From positions 1 to 64,000 of the forward strand of contig CAZWRV010000016.1 in NCBI GenBank assembly GCA_964636325.1: a stretch of DNA of 64,000 nucleotides, given 5' to 3'. The notes under the pieces were generated by a model, which ran no database searches, had not been told where the DNA came from, and worked only from the letters and a program-made list of their open reading frames with translations. Position 1 is the first letter of the stretch. Every line of letters begins with the position of its first letter. Positions 1 through 10,067 of this stretch are shown here, piece after piece. The DNA comes from CAZWRV01 sp964636325 (GTDB lineage Bacteria; Verrucomicrobiota; Lentisphaeria; Victivallales; GWF2-50-93). The translations under genes were made by a program, and so were the position numbers.

Positions 1-3000
1 GAAAACCTCTCCATGGGAGGATAGGATAGAATGTCAACTTTTGGGAATTGCACCCTCCGCCGAGCAGGCGCAGGGTGTTCGGCGACCACATGTCCATCGC
101 GTCGCGCGGCTTGCCGAGGTCGACGCCGGTCACAAACTCGCAGTTGGAGAGGTAGCGGCAGAAGCTGAAGATCGGCACCTCGTAGCAGACTGTCATGTGC
201 GCCCAGATGCACGGCTCCTTGCCGGCGGCCTCGAAGAGACGCCAGAGGCGCATGTTGACTCGCCGCTGCGCCAGCGCGGTGAAGCCCACACGGCGGCCCT
301 TGGGGCTGCCTGCGTATTCGTATGCGCCGCCGCGCAGCAGGAGTGTGCTGCCGACCGAGACGTCGTCCCAGTAAACCCCGTCGATCACGCCGCGTCTGAG
401 GAATTCGTTGATGGCCCACACTGCATAGTCCTCGAATTCCGGAGTCCATGCGATCTTGCCGGTGTCGGCCCACATGTTGTGGCTCCAGTCCTTGAACGCC
501 GGGCCCAGGCCCGGGAAGGAGGCGTCGGTGTAAAGGATGCAGCGGCCCCATTTGGCGCGGCACTGCGGCGCCATCTTCTCCGCGTGCTCCCACGAGCGCG
601 GCTCGAGACGGAAGCAGTCACCGCCTGCCGGATCGGCGGGATCTGTCTTCAGATCGAATCCGCCGAAGGAGTCGCAGGATCCGAAGTTTACGCCCCCGAG
701 CATCTGCTTACGCCAGTCTGGCGGCTCAGGCTTTGCCGGCGTCGGCAGCAGGACGAAGTGGAAGCGGCGCCCCGCCTCTTCGATCTTCGTCTGCTCGCGG
801 ATGATGTTCAGGCGCACGACCGCGGCGGCGCCCTGCCGAAGGATTTCCTGCGCGGGCTTTGGGCCGTCGACTGTCCAGCCCTTGTCGTTCTCGGCGCCGA
901 AGTAGAGTCCGACGTCGTCGTTGCCGAGCCAGATGTTGGGCATGAAATTGGTCACCTCGAACGCACGGCAGAAGCTGGGATACGGTTTCTCGATGCTGTT
1001 CCAGACGCTTCCGTCGCCAGCGGGAAGAGGCTTGGCGATCCAGGAATTGCGGAAGTCGGCACCGCCGCCGTTGGCGAGGAGTTGAGTGGCGGCCGCTGGA
1101 CTCATAGGGAAGTCGATGTCAAGATCATCCAGGGTCACCTCTCCGCCGCCGGCCGTCTTGAGCGTGATGGTGTAGTAGAGCAGGCCGTCGAACTCCATCC
1201 AGGCGTCGAGGTCGGCGGTCAGTCCGCCACCGGTCAGCGCGGTCTTCCAGGCGACCCTGTCGGGCGCGGTCTCGTTGAAGGTCGGGCCTTGTCCGGTAAG
1301 CTCGACGTTGCCGGCGCGCACGGCAACTGGCGCGGCGAGGACCGGCTGCTTGAGCGTCTCGATCTTAGCTGGCAGACCGTTGGGACCGAGCTCAATCTCG
1401 CGCCCGATGATCTTCATCTTCCGCCCTTCAACCGTGATCGGCGTCCACGGCTTCGGCACGGTTCGATCCTTGCCGAGAGTGTTGTCCAGCCAGGCCGGCT
1501 TCTCGCGGACGTATTCGAGCTTCTCCTCCTTCAGCACGGCACCGTCCGCGGTGCGGGAACGCACCACTACGGCATAGGTTCCCAAAGGCAATGCTCTTTT
1601 GAGGACAAACGTCGTGACTCCGGTGTCGTCAAGCTTCTGCTTCTCCACCGCCAGAAGTGTTTCGCCTTTTGCATCGGCGATTGCGAAGTCCGCAGATGCG
1701 GGTTTCGCATCGCCGACCGGCAGGCAGGTAACTTTGGATTCAAGCCTTTCCTCCATGTCCCAGGAATGCGCGTAGTAGTCGAAATCGACCTTGAAGACAG
1801 GCAGCGGCTTCATCTGCTCCGCCGCGTCCGGCAGCCAGCGCGCATAGGCGTTCCACGCCTCCTCCGGGGTCATGGGCGCCGAATAGACGGCGAATTCGTC
1901 GATCAGCGTGGGCGAATTGACGAATGCCAGGGCCCACGTGTCGTCGATGTCTTTCCCTCCGGTGCGCTCGCGCCATTTCTTTAGCGGCTCCGCGCCATGC
2001 GGATGCCCGCGGATCACCAGGCCGACCTGCCATAACTTCTGCGGCCGTCCGTTGACATAGACGGCGATACTGCCGTCTTTTACGGAAAAGAGCACGTGCG
2101 TCCAGGCGCCGGTGTGCATCCACTGCCAGTGCAGATCCACGTCCCGGCATGCGCGCCCTTTGATGACCTCGATGTTCTTCGATGGAGAAGCAAAGAGAGC
2201 GTCCTTGGCGGTCAGGGTCATCAGCCACTGGTACGGGACGTCGCGGCCGTCGTATTCGCCGACATAGAAGTTGTTCCAGTCCAACGGCCTGAACCAGAAC
2301 TCTACCGTGCCGTCCTTTTCCGGGAGGATGTAGAAGCCTTTCATTGCGAAGCCGCTCTTGTCGATCTGGCTCAGGTCGAGCGACTGTCCGCTTATGCCAG
2401 GCTTGAACGATGACTTCTCCGGAGTTCCGGATACGGTCCGGCCCGCGAACGGATCCGGCTTCAGATCGCCGTCGAAGCTGAAGCGCGTGAGGATATTGTT
2501 CTGCTTGAAGAACGGCGCCTTCAGCTCCTGGACGGCGCGCGGCGATCCGGACTCCTGCCAGCCCAAACTCCAGAGATATTGGTTATGCATGCCCTTCGCG
2601 AGATGAACTTCGTCGATGGAACCGTTCAGTCCGTTAATGCCCGGACTTCCTCCAATCATAAAAGTCTCCCCCGCAAGGAGATGGAAGTCCTTCAGCCACT
2701 CCGGCTTCTGCGCCGACACCTCCTGGTCATCCAAGGTCATCGAGACCGAAAGGATTGCCGGCTGTTCCCGCGGCGCGGTTATCGAGAGGGCCAGATGATG
2801 CCATCCGTCGGAAGTTGCGACGGCGTTAACATTGATGCGGGCTTTTTCCTTTATCAGGAGCGCCGCATTGATGTCGCCTGAGAATTCAATCCTGAGCAGG
2901 GGCTTTCCGCCGCGGTCGTCGATGCGCAGCAAAGTCGACTTAGAATCCGGCTTCGCGCCTGCGCCGTTTTTAAACCAGAAGTCGAGAGTGAATCCGCCTG

Positions 3001-3397
3001 ACTTCAGGAGTTCCGCCCACTTGATTTTTACCTTCGCATATCCGGAGCCGTCAAGCAATAGCCCTCCTCCAAAACGGCCTGCGCCCGCCTGTATGCGGGC
3101 ACCGCCGACGAATTCAGGAACTATCTCATCGCGTCCCTGCGGCAGGGCATCCGCCTCCTTAGGCCCCTTGTCGAGTTCCGCAACATCTCCACCATCGAGC
3201 TCGTTCTCGATGCCGGCGGCGTTGTCCGCATCCGAGTTGAATTTCCAAAGGAAGATAGACTGGGGGCCCGCCTTCTTCGTTTCAATCCACGGAGAGTCAT
3301 GTGGCGGCACCGGCGCCTTCGGAGCTGGCGAATCCCAGGCGTAGGCCAGGCATGGGGCGAGCATAACTGACAAAACAAATAGATTCTTGATGCTCAT
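1..3397 (-). CDS. Secreted LamG/DUF6067-type glycosidase-like protein (3' end missing)
   Basis: The open frame runs from an ATG at 3397 to the left edge without a stop, so at least 1132 residues are present and the C-terminus is missing. Residues 1-20 (MSIKNLFVLSVMLAPCLAYA) form a signal peptide with an AYA cleavage site. Two LamG/concanavalin-like jelly-roll segments can be read at about 85-190 and 290-480, both rich in Trp and Gly and with the typical 'DFWFK' / 'EFWFR' strand. From about 500 the protein resembles the DUF6067 glycosidase-like region of the neighbour at 5016-9065. It is probably an exported polysaccharide-acting enzyme and the last visible gene of a leftward block. The long plus-strand frame opposite it is an antisense artefact. 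Substrate and catalytic residues are not assigned. Confidence 0.8.
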   Translation of the reverse strand, partial: MSIKNLFVLSVMLAPCLAYAWDSPAPKAPVPPHDSPWIETKKAGPQSIFLWKFNSDADNAAGIENELDGGDVAELDKGPKEADALPQGRDEIVPEFVGGARIQAGAGRFGGGLLLDGSGYAKVKIKWAELLKSGGFTLDFWFKNGAGAKPDSKSTLLRIDDRGGKPLLRIEFSGDINAALLIKEKARINVNAVATSDGWHHLALSITAPREQPAILSVSMTLDDQEVSAQKPEWLKDFHLLAGETFMIGGSPGINGLNGSIDEVHLAKGMHNQYLWSLGWQESGSPRAVQELKAPFFKQNNILTRFSFDGDLKPDPFAGRTVSGTPEKSSFKPGISGQSLDLSQIDKSGFAMKGFYILPEKDGTVEFWFRPLDWNNFYVGEYDGRDVPYQWLMTLTAKDALFASPSKNIEVIKGRACRDVDLHWQWMHTGAWTHVLFSVKDGSIAVYVNGRPQKLWQVGLVIRGHPHGAEPLKKWRERTGGKDIDDTWALAFVNSPTLIDEFAVYSAPMTPEEAWNAYARWLPDAAEQMKPLPVFKVDFDYYAHSWDMEERLESKVTCLPVGDAKPASADFAIADAKGETLLAVEKQKLDDTGVTTFVLKRALPLGTYAVVVRSRTADGAVLKEEKLEYVREKPAWLDNTLGKDRTVPKPWTPITVEGRKMKIIGREIELGPNGLPAKIETLKQPVLAAPVAVRAGNVELTGQGPTFNETAPDRVAWKTALTGGGLTADLDAWMEFDGLLYYTITLKTAGGGEVTLDDLDIDFPMSPAAATQLLANGGGADFRNSWIAKPLPAGDGSVWNSIEKPYPSFCRAFEVTNFMPNIWLGNDDVGLYFGAENDKGWTVDGPKPAQEILRQGAAAVVRLNIIREQTKIEEAGRRFHFVLLPTPAKPEPPDWRKQMLGGVNFGSCDSFGGFDLKTDPADPAGGDCFRLEPRSWEHAEKMAPQCRAKWGRCILYTDASFPGLGPAFKDWSHNMWADTGKIAWTPEFEDYAVWAINEFLRRGVIDGVYWDDVSVGSTLLLRGGAYEYAGSPKGRRVGFTALAQRRVNMRLWRLFEAAGKEPCIWAHMTVCYEVPIFSFCRYLSNCEFVTGVDLGKPRDAMDMWSPNTLRLLGGGCNSQKLTFYPILPWRGF

Positions 3398-3442
3398 GGC
3401 TGTCGTTATATTTATTTCAACATAACAGAAAATCTCAAATTT

Positions 3443-4975
3443 TCACTGCTTCGTCTCCGGCGTCGGGAAGCGGAACGGTGTGCCTGGCAAGCCTTCCTTA
3501 TTGTAGAGTGTCGCCTCGGGCCAGCCTGCCCAGGCGTAGCGGACTGCGGCCGGATTTTTCACATCGGCGCTCGTGACGGTCACGGAGTCGCCCTTGATCT
3601 CCGCGGCGGCAGGTACGAAGGTCTTGCCGTCGGTGCTCAGCTCGAAGCCCTTGAGCGCGTCGCCCTTGGCCACCAGTCCTCCGCCCACGCCGCCGAAGCG
3701 GATGAGGCACTCGCCGCCTTTGAACTCCACCTGCTCGGGATACGGGCTGTCGGCGGCAACTTTTTCACCGTAGGCCAGCTTACGCGCCAGGAGGAGCAGG
3801 CGCTCGGCCACGGGCAGCTTCTTCCGCGGATGGATGTCCCAGGGATCGCCCAAGTCGGTCGTCACGGCCAAGCCGACGCGCGGCAGCGCGCGCGAGACAT
3901 CATACTGCGCTTCGCGAATATCGCAAAAACCATGATCCACATTTTCTCCTTTGAACTTTGCCAGGCTTGCGGCGTCCATGTCGAGGCGTTTATCCTCCGC
4001 TCCCAGATGCTTGATGAAGCCGGCCAGCTGGACTACGAGAAACGGCATTTCCGGATTGTTCCACGCCTTGCGCCAATCCTGGATCATCGCGGCAAGCCCG
4101 GCCTGGTAGAACGGGCCGTTCCCCTTGCCGGCGTTCATCTCGCCCTGGTAGTAGATCACTCCGCGTACGGGGAACGGCGCAAGCGGCGCGACCTGGCTGT
4201 TGTAGCCACAGGAGGTGGCGTTCGGGTATCCCTTGCCTCGGACCGGTGCCAGGAGCGGCGTCGCCGCGGCTGTCTCGTCGCTGACCCATGTCTGCACCGG
4301 CAATATCGCGCCGAGCTGGACGATGCCGACCGGCACCTTGCAGTCGAAATACTTATACAGTTCGCGGGCGAAGAAGTAGCCCAGCCCGCTCATGCAGCCG
4401 GGAACGTTGAGGGACAACGGCTTGTCGCCGGTGCTCCAGCGGGTCACCAGGTATGAGGCGTCCTCCCACTTGCAGGCGCCCCAGAAGGAATAGGTGCGAT
4501 CCTGCGGCTTGGTCACCTCGTGGATATTGCGTCGGCCCAGCTCAACCTCGCGGATCAGCGGGTATTCGTTCCGGCGGGCAAGCGCATCCTCGTAGCCGTC
4601 GCATGCGTGCAACGGCATAAGCGCGTTCGACTGTCCGCATAGAATCCACAGCTCGCCGACGAGAACCTGCGAAAAGAGAATGGTGTCGTCCGGGTTCTTC
4701 CCCTGAATTGCCAGGGTATGCGGCCCTCCGGCCGGCATGGGCGGCAGTTCGACGCGCCAGCGTCCGTCCTTGGCCACCGTCTTGAGCTGGTGGTCGCCGT
4801 AGATGATCGAGATAGGCTCATCGTTGTCTGCCCAGCCCCAAAGCGGCACAGGAACGTCGCGTTGCAGAATCATCTTTTCGGAGAAGAAGGATGGGACGGA
4901 TGGGGCGGCCTGTGCGGCTGACGCCAGCGCCACTGCCGTCGCCCCGGCGGACAAGGTTTGAATCAATCGCTTCAT
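3443..4975 (-). CDS. Sialate O-acetylesterase family protein (secreted SGNH esterase)
   Basis: A 510-aa protein with a signal peptide (MKRLIQTLSAGATAVALASAAQA). The ATG at 4975 was chosen because AAAGGAA lies just upstream and the signal peptide starts there; an upstream in-frame ATG at 5011 would add 12 residues in front of it. The family signature is clear: an N-terminal beta domain ('SEKMILQRDVPVPLWGWA'), the catalytic-serine block CGQSN near residue 115, and a C-terminal DxxxIHP block ('DPWDIHPRKK') near 400. This family removes O-acetyl groups from sialic acids or, in saccharolytic bacteria, from plant or algal polysaccharides. It lies 40 bp downstream of the DUF6067-type gene and is probably co-transcribed, so de-esterification of that enzyme's glycan is the likely role. 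Confidence 0.88.
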   Translation of the reverse strand: MKRLIQTLSAGATAVALASAAQAAPSVPSFFSEKMILQRDVPVPLWGWADNDEPISIIYGDHQLKTVAKDGRWRVELPPMPAGGPHTLAIQGKNPDDTILFSQVLVGELWILCGQSNALMPLHACDGYEDALARRNEYPLIREVELGRRNIHEVTKPQDRTYSFWGACKWEDASYLVTRWSTGDKPLSLNVPGCMSGLGYFFARELYKYFDCKVPVGIVQLGAILPVQTWVSDETAAATPLLAPVRGKGYPNATSCGYNSQVAPLAPFPVRGVIYYQGEMNAGKGNGPFYQAGLAAMIQDWRKAWNNPEMPFLVVQLAGFIKHLGAEDKRLDMDAASLAKFKGENVDHGFCDIREAQYDVSRALPRVGLAVTTDLGDPWDIHPRKKLPVAERLLLLARKLAYGEKVAADSPYPEQVEFKGGECLIRFGGVGGGLVAKGDALKGFELSTDGKTFVPAAAEIKGDSVTVTSADVKNPAAVRYAWAGWPEATLYNKEGLPGTPFRFPTPETKQ

Positions 4976-5000
4976 TGGATTTCCTTTTAGTGATATTTGT

Positions 5001-5022
5001 GTATTGACCATATTGTCAATAC
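5001..5022. promoter_or_regulatory. 8-bp inverted repeat at a gene junction
   Basis: GTATTGAC at 5001-5008 and GTCAATAC at 5015-5022 are perfect inverted repeats separated by 6 nt. The right arm contains the stop codon of the DUF6067-type gene, and the element lies 26 bp before the esterase start. It could be an operator or a processing hairpin. There is no U-tract, so it is not a clear terminator. Confidence 0.4.
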
Positions 5023-8000
5023 CGGTCGATGCTTAATACCCGGCTCTGGCCTTTCGGAAGGTTGACGTACAACTCTCCGGCGTAGGCGTTGTACGAGAGG
5101 CTCTGCGCGCGCGGCTGGTCGGCCTTCTCGCAGAGTCCGACCGGCTGGCCGTCGAACGGCACGGCGTTAGTATATTCCGCCCAGACTTTGCGGACTCCCA
5201 CGTCGAGCCCTTTGAGATCCAGCTTGAGCGTTCCCTTGACCTCCTGATCGTCGCTGTTGACGACCCGCAGCAGGATGCTATTGCCGCGTCCGTCCGCATC
5301 GCCGGTGCGCTTCCATGCCTCGACCTTGATTGCCGGGTTGTCCGAGACGATAAGGTTCGCCGGCACTAGTGCCGCCGAGTTGAAGCCCCAGTCCAGCAGG
5401 CGTGTGCGCAACGCGGCGTCATCCTTTGCCAGCGCCTTGACTGCGGCATCGTCCACCGGCTTCGCCTCCCAGTCTATGGCGAGAAATTTCACGTCGTGGT
5501 AGTTGATGTCGAAGCCGCTGATTGTGCCAGTGGCGAGATCGAGCTTCGGCGTTACCGGGGGCAGCATCTGGCCTTTGCTGTCCTGGCACCACTTGAGATT
5601 TCCCAGATAATACATCTGCACCGAGCTGTTGTAGAACTGGCGGATGCGCACACGTTCTCCGTCCGCCTTGAGTGCGTCATCAGGGACACCTAGCGCTTTC
5701 AGATCCAACTTGAGGTTTACGGGCCGCGTCTTGCCCTGGCCGAGCGGATCCGGGCCGTAGTTCATGACCGTGATGATTGCTGATCCTGAACGTTTCCATG
5801 TGCTGGCGATCAGCCCCGGGGTTATTTCCTTAACCAGATTATGGTTGCGCCAATACGGGATGAACTTGACATCTGTGCGGCTCATGCCCCACTGCTTGAA
5901 TTCCGGGAATGACGGGATCGTGCCGCGGAAGTCGCCGCCGGCAGCGTCGTGCATCAGCGCCCAGGTCGGGTTCATGAAGTTGCCGAAGTGATGGATGTTC
6001 GTGCCGAAGCTGTGCGGGCAGGAGAGCGCGATCATGGCGTCCGAGGGATAGACGTCGATCGAGTCGGCCATCGGATATTCGCTGTCCAGGATGGCGTCGG
6101 TGAAAGGCAGCATTTTAAGGGAGAAGCCGTGAGTGGCGTGGCCCGAGACACCTCCTGGATAGAGCCCGTTCTCCTGCATCATGGCCCAGACGCGCTTGTA
6201 CCACTCGCGCAGGTTCGTGTCGCTGCTCTCGGGCTGTACGCTGCCGTCAGGGAGACGGTAGCCGAATCCCGCCGCCAGATCCTTGTGCAGCTTCTCGCCG
6301 AAGGAGATGTCGAAGTAGAAATGCTGGCAGCCGCCTTCCTTCACCTGCCTGTCCATCAGCCAGATCATGTAGTCGCGGTAGGTCTTGGAGAGCGTCTCAT
6401 AGGAGGTGGAATCCAGCCAGTCGCCCTGGAAGCCTGTCCAGTAGGGGTTGGGATTCTCGATGGACTTGGTGCCATAGCCGCGCAGCGCAATCTGGTTGCA
6501 GGTATACAGTGTGTGGCGACGGTCGCCGTAATATGCCGAATTCCCTGGCGCGGGGAATAAACTCGTAAACCCGCCGTCATTGCCGATCCCTTCGTACATC
6601 ATCTTGTGGACAATATCCTTGCAGAAGGCGTAATACTCCGGCCAGCGCGCCGGATCCGGGAACGGCGGCGAGAGAATGGTGAAGAAATCCTGCTTGGTGT
6701 CCCAGTTGACCTTGTATTTTCCGCCGCTGAAGGAGCCGGCCGCAGAGAGCTGGTTGATGCGGAACCCAGGAGCAAGATGGCGGAACGGAGAGGCGTTGTA
6801 CCCGAAGCGCACCGTGCGCGGCTCGGCGAGCTTGAACGGTGCCTTGCCTTTGGCCGAGCCGATGAGGTTGTTGACCATCACCACGGTGGTGGCGGGCGCA
6901 GCCCCCTGCGCTCGCACCACCGCCAGCGCCGGCACCCGTGCATCCGGCTCCCAGCCGCGGTCAGAGTCTGCGCACCAGAAGAGACCGCGGAACTCAGTGC
7001 CGACCCAGAGGTTGCCGACGAAGTTGCCGACGCGTCGGCCAGAGCCGGTGACGCCGATGTCGTCTTTTGTGTTCCAAACCATACCTTCGCCCTTTGGCAC
7101 GGCGCCGATGGTACGCGCAGAGTAGTTGCCGCCCTGGCCCATGCAGGCCATGTAGATGTCCGGCAGGCTCTGCGCCACCGGCCATTCAACGCGCAGTTCC
7201 TCGATCTCGACGGCGGAGCCAATGTTATCGGGCGCATAGGTCAAGGCCAGCTCGACAAGGCCGTCCTGCTCCATCCAGCCTTTTGCGGAAAATGTCACGC
7301 CTGCGACGGAGACGGGCGCGCATTCGAAGTCCACGCGCCAGTCTTTCTGGCCGGTCACCTTCACTGCCTGATCGGTCGGAACCGTGTATTCCTTGCCGGC
7401 GATCTTTAGCACGATCCTGGCGGGAGCGGCGAGCACCGGGCCACCGTTGGCCTCGATCTGGAGGGGCAGGCCGAGCGAGCCGAACTCATACGCGCGGCGC
7501 GTGCAGGTAATTGCGGTCTGGGAATCCTTGCCCTTCTGGACCTTCAGCGCTTCGAATGGCTTCAGCAGCTTCTCGGTGTCGCCGATCTTGTTGTTCCACC
7601 ACTTGGCGAACACCTTGGCCTCGTCCTGCTTCTCGAACCCGCCCTTGGCGGTGGCCAGTTCCTTTCCGGCCTCATCCACCAGTGCGACAGTGACGTCATA
7701 TTTTCCGGGCTTTAGTTCGCCGAGTTCGATCAGGTCGTCATACCACTGGTTGATGAAGTATTGGAGCTTGCCGGACTTGATCTCCTTGTCGCCCAGCGTC
7801 ACCTTGTAGGTCGCGCCGACCGCCTTCGTGCCGGCCGGGATCGGGGCGTCGAGCGTGTCGGCCGAGAGTTGTAGCAGGCCGTTGACCGGGTTGAAGGCGA
7901 TCATAGTCGCCAGGTACGGCCTGTATTCCACCGACTTCGCGTAGCTCTTGTCCTTGCCCCACCAGTTGCAGGCGAAGGAGTAGATAGGCGCGGCCTGCGG

Positions 8001-9065
8001 CGCGTCGGCCGCGGTCACCGTGAACTGTAAAAAGCCCTTGCCCTTGTCGGCGGACGGCAGTCCTGGAAAATCCTTGGAGACGTCGAAGCGCACTGAGCCT
8101 TTGGCCGGGATTTCGAGAGTCCGTTTCTCGTCGAGAATGGCGACAGGATCCTTGAGCTGGCCGGCGGCGCCGGCGATTGCCTGCCCGTGTTGGAGCAGAA
8201 GAGCGGCGTTGACCTTCACAGGCTTGTCGGTGGGATTGAAGACGACGCTCTTCAGGTTGATCTTCTCATCGTGCAAACCGCTGATCTCCTCCACCTGGAT
8301 GTATGGCTGGCCGTCAGTCAGCACGGTGCGCGGGAAGCCGTAGTGCTCGAGGTGCCCGGATGCCGACGGATAGTCGAGCCATTGCCAGTTCGGGTTCTTG
8401 ACATCGGCGAAGAGGCCGATGTCAATCCTGTCGCCGGTTTTGTTGGGGACGGGCATCTGAACATCTTTCAAGTCCATTGCCACCTCCATCTCCCACCAGT
8501 TCTTGCCTGCATCGTCGGCATAGCTTCGGTTGGCGATCTTCATCTTGGGCGTCCAGTTGAACATCACCTGGCCGATCTCCGGATAGTTCTTCATGTATTC
8601 GCCGACGCCTAGCGAGTTGATGATGAACTTCAGGTAACTGGAGACCTCGTTTTCCCTCTTGTTGCGGTCGTGCATGAAGAGGCCCACCTCCACGGAGTCG
8701 TCGCGCACCACGCCGGTGGCGTATTCCTCGCGGTAATTCTTCACCAGGTGCGGCGACGGCTGGGTCAGCGTGTCCACCTGGTAGCCCAGGTAGAGGTGCT
8801 CGTCATCCCAGGCCAGGTAGAACGAAACCGGGCGGTCCTTGTATTCGAGTCCGCCGGTGGAGACCATGCCCATGACCTTGACCGCATCCTTCCACTCGAC
8901 CGGATCAATGGTGCCGTCAATCTTGGGCGGCGCGCTCATCTTCGGGATGTTGAAGCGGGGAATCAGCGCATCGTCATAGCGCAACCCTCCAGTCCCCGCG
9001 TAAACCCCCGCAGCCAGCCCCAAAACCAGAGCGCCCATCATCAGCTTCCTGATCATCTGCCTCAT
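5016..9065 (-). CDS. Secreted DUF6067-type glycoside hydrolase-like protein with CBM9-like domain
   Basis: A 1349-aa protein. The start at 9065 was preferred over an upstream in-frame ATG at 9170 because GAGAGGAAA precedes it, and it begins a normal signal peptide ending in VYA. Residues 45-240 look like a CBM9/cytochrome c554-like carbohydrate-binding fold ('PKIDGTIDPVEWKDAV'). A central beta-sandwich region follows, then a TIM-barrel-like region at roughly 800-1150 with 'WLDSTSYE' and 'FYFDISFGE', and a C-terminal beta domain. This arrangement matches the large DUF6067 proteins of Lentisphaerota and Planctomycetota, which I place near GH123-like enzymes from memory. It follows the regulator-pseudopilin pair and precedes the esterase. 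The catalytic residues and substrate are unknown. Confidence 0.82.
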   Translation of the reverse strand: MRQMIRKLMMGALVLGLAAGVYAGTGGLRYDDALIPRFNIPKMSAPPKIDGTIDPVEWKDAVKVMGMVSTGGLEYKDRPVSFYLAWDDEHLYLGYQVDTLTQPSPHLVKNYREEYATGVVRDDSVEVGLFMHDRNKRENEVSSYLKFIINSLGVGEYMKNYPEIGQVMFNWTPKMKIANRSYADDAGKNWWEMEVAMDLKDVQMPVPNKTGDRIDIGLFADVKNPNWQWLDYPSASGHLEHYGFPRTVLTDGQPYIQVEEISGLHDEKINLKSVVFNPTDKPVKVNAALLLQHGQAIAGAAGQLKDPVAILDEKRTLEIPAKGSVRFDVSKDFPGLPSADKGKGFLQFTVTAADAPQAAPIYSFACNWWGKDKSYAKSVEYRPYLATMIAFNPVNGLLQLSADTLDAPIPAGTKAVGATYKVTLGDKEIKSGKLQYFINQWYDDLIELGELKPGKYDVTVALVDEAGKELATAKGGFEKQDEAKVFAKWWNNKIGDTEKLLKPFEALKVQKGKDSQTAITCTRRAYEFGSLGLPLQIEANGGPVLAAPARIVLKIAGKEYTVPTDQAVKVTGQKDWRVDFECAPVSVAGVTFSAKGWMEQDGLVELALTYAPDNIGSAVEIEELRVEWPVAQSLPDIYMACMGQGGNYSARTIGAVPKGEGMVWNTKDDIGVTGSGRRVGNFVGNLWVGTEFRGLFWCADSDRGWEPDARVPALAVVRAQGAAPATTVVMVNNLIGSAKGKAPFKLAEPRTVRFGYNASPFRHLAPGFRINQLSAAGSFSGGKYKVNWDTKQDFFTILSPPFPDPARWPEYYAFCKDIVHKMMYEGIGNDGGFTSLFPAPGNSAYYGDRRHTLYTCNQIALRGYGTKSIENPNPYWTGFQGDWLDSTSYETLSKTYRDYMIWLMDRQVKEGGCQHFYFDISFGEKLHKDLAAGFGYRLPDGSVQPESSDTNLREWYKRVWAMMQENGLYPGGVSGHATHGFSLKMLPFTDAILDSEYPMADSIDVYPSDAMIALSCPHSFGTNIHHFGNFMNPTWALMHDAAGGDFRGTIPSFPEFKQWGMSRTDVKFIPYWRNHNLVKEITPGLIASTWKRSGSAIITVMNYGPDPLGQGKTRPVNLKLDLKALGVPDDALKADGERVRIRQFYNSSVQMYYLGNLKWCQDSKGQMLPPVTPKLDLATGTISGFDINYHDVKFLAIDWEAKPVDDAAVKALAKDDAALRTRLLDWGFNSAALVPANLIVSDNPAIKVEAWKRTGDADGRGNSILLRVVNSDDQEVKGTLKLDLKGLDVGVRKVWAEYTNAVPFDGQPVGLCEKADQPRAQSLSYNAYAGELYVNLPKGQSRVLSIDRY

Positions 9066-9105
9066 CGTGTATTTCCTCTCAAGCTTGAAAACTTTGTGTC
9101 TGTTT

Positions 9106-9150
9106 CGATCGCAGTCGAACGAACCGGCTGCAATCGGCCGCGGTCGACTC
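9106..9150. repeat. Iterated ~10-bp word array (left member of a pair)
   Basis: Degenerate units of about 10 bp begin at 9106, 9116, 9126, 9135 and 9145 and follow a CGAnyGCAAT pattern (for example CGATCGCAGT and GGCTGCAAT). The array lies between the pseudopilin stop (9167) and the next start (9065). A cleaner array of the same word, in the same orientation, lies on the other side of the pseudopilin at 10075-10120. Confidence 0.6.
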
Positions 9151-9166
9151 CATGTTCTCTTGAGCT

Positions 9167-10054
9167 TCAATCCAGTTTGGCATATTTGCGAGCCCAGAGG
9201 TTAAACCATCCGCCGTAGGGATAGTATGTTCCCATCGGAGCCAAATCGCCATAGCGCGTGAAGTAATGAGGATAGTATGACGGAGGAAGGCCGGCGTCAC
9301 GGATGACCTCGTTTCGGCTGACCCAGCGGGCATGCCCGTCGATATAGGCGGCGTTTACGCCGGCACCCTCATGGCTGGTGCCGATGACATCCGCATTGCG
9401 GTTGTAGCAGGAGAGCAGTATCGGCGAGATCGAACCCTGCCAGCCGGGGTCCCCCCACGGATTCTTGTTCCAGTTCCTCTCGAAAAAGTCAAGTTTCGCA
9501 ATGTCACAGGTGGTGTATTGCGGCACTGCCGTGTCCGCAGTCTGGGTAAAGACGTAAAAATAGTCCGACACGCTGAGTATCTGTCTATAGCCCAGGTAGC
9601 CCGGCATGGGGCCGCAGAGCGGTGCATTCATGAAATCCTTCCATTGCGAGAGCGTGAGCGGGGTTACCCATGTATTGCCATCAGGATTCGTCAAGCTGTT
9701 GTCATAAAGGATTGCCGGCGTCTGCACGTACCCGGTCTTGGCCAGAACCGCCAGCGCGCTGAGCGTGCCGTTGGCGGCGCCGCCGTCCCAGAGCTGGCTG
9801 TTGTGCCCGTAAAACCAGAGTTGGTAATTGAGCATAGTTCCAGAAGCCATCGCAACCGGATGCGGGAAGAACTGCGCGTTGTCGTTGCAATAGTTGAGGA
9901 CGGCCAGGCAAAGCTGTTTCTTGTCGCTCAGGCAGGCGATGCGCCTGCTCGACTCTTTTGCCTGCCTTAGCGCTGGCAGCAGCATGGCCGCCAGAATTGC
10001 GATGATCGCGATGACCACCAGAAGCTCTATTAATGTGAAGCGCCGCGTGTTCAT
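9167..10054 (-). CDS. Type II secretion-type pseudopilin (prepilin N-terminal domain)
   Basis: A 295-aa protein starting MNTRRFTLIELLVV, with AAGGAG 5' of the ATG at 10054; an upstream in-frame start at 10093 would place 13 residues before the leader. The short basic leader, the F/TLIEL methylation site with Glu+5 and the hydrophobic helix to about residue 28 are the PulG/GspG-type prepilin signature. The C-terminus carries a His-x10-Asp-Gly stretch ('NAAYIDGHARW'), the hallmark of the H-X9-DG pseudopilins. It would be cleaved by prepilin peptidase and sit at the inner membrane or cell surface. It lies between its regulator and the large hydrolase genes, the position pseudopilins also take in the other blocks. 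A role in substrate binding or secretion is inference. Confidence 0.93.
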   Translation of the reverse strand: MNTRRFTLIELLVVIAIIAILAAMLLPALRQAKESSRRIACLSDKKQLCLAVLNYCNDNAQFFPHPVAMASGTMLNYQLWFYGHNSQLWDGGAANGTLSALAVLAKTGYVQTPAILYDNSLTNPDGNTWVTPLTLSQWKDFMNAPLCGPMPGYLGYRQILSVSDYFYVFTQTADTAVPQYTTCDIAKLDFFERNWNKNPWGDPGWQGSISPILLSCYNRNADVIGTSHEGAGVNAAYIDGHARWVSRNEVIRDAGLPPSYYPHYFTRYGDLAPMGTYYPYGGWFNLWARKYAKLD

Positions 10055-10067
10055 AGAATCAATCTCC

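Noticed and set aside
41..1984. A 647-codon plus-strand frame at the left edge
   Set aside because: It is antisense to the LamG/DUF6067-type gene, has an Arg/Ala/Val-rich composition typical of a high-GC shadow frame, and shows no domain.
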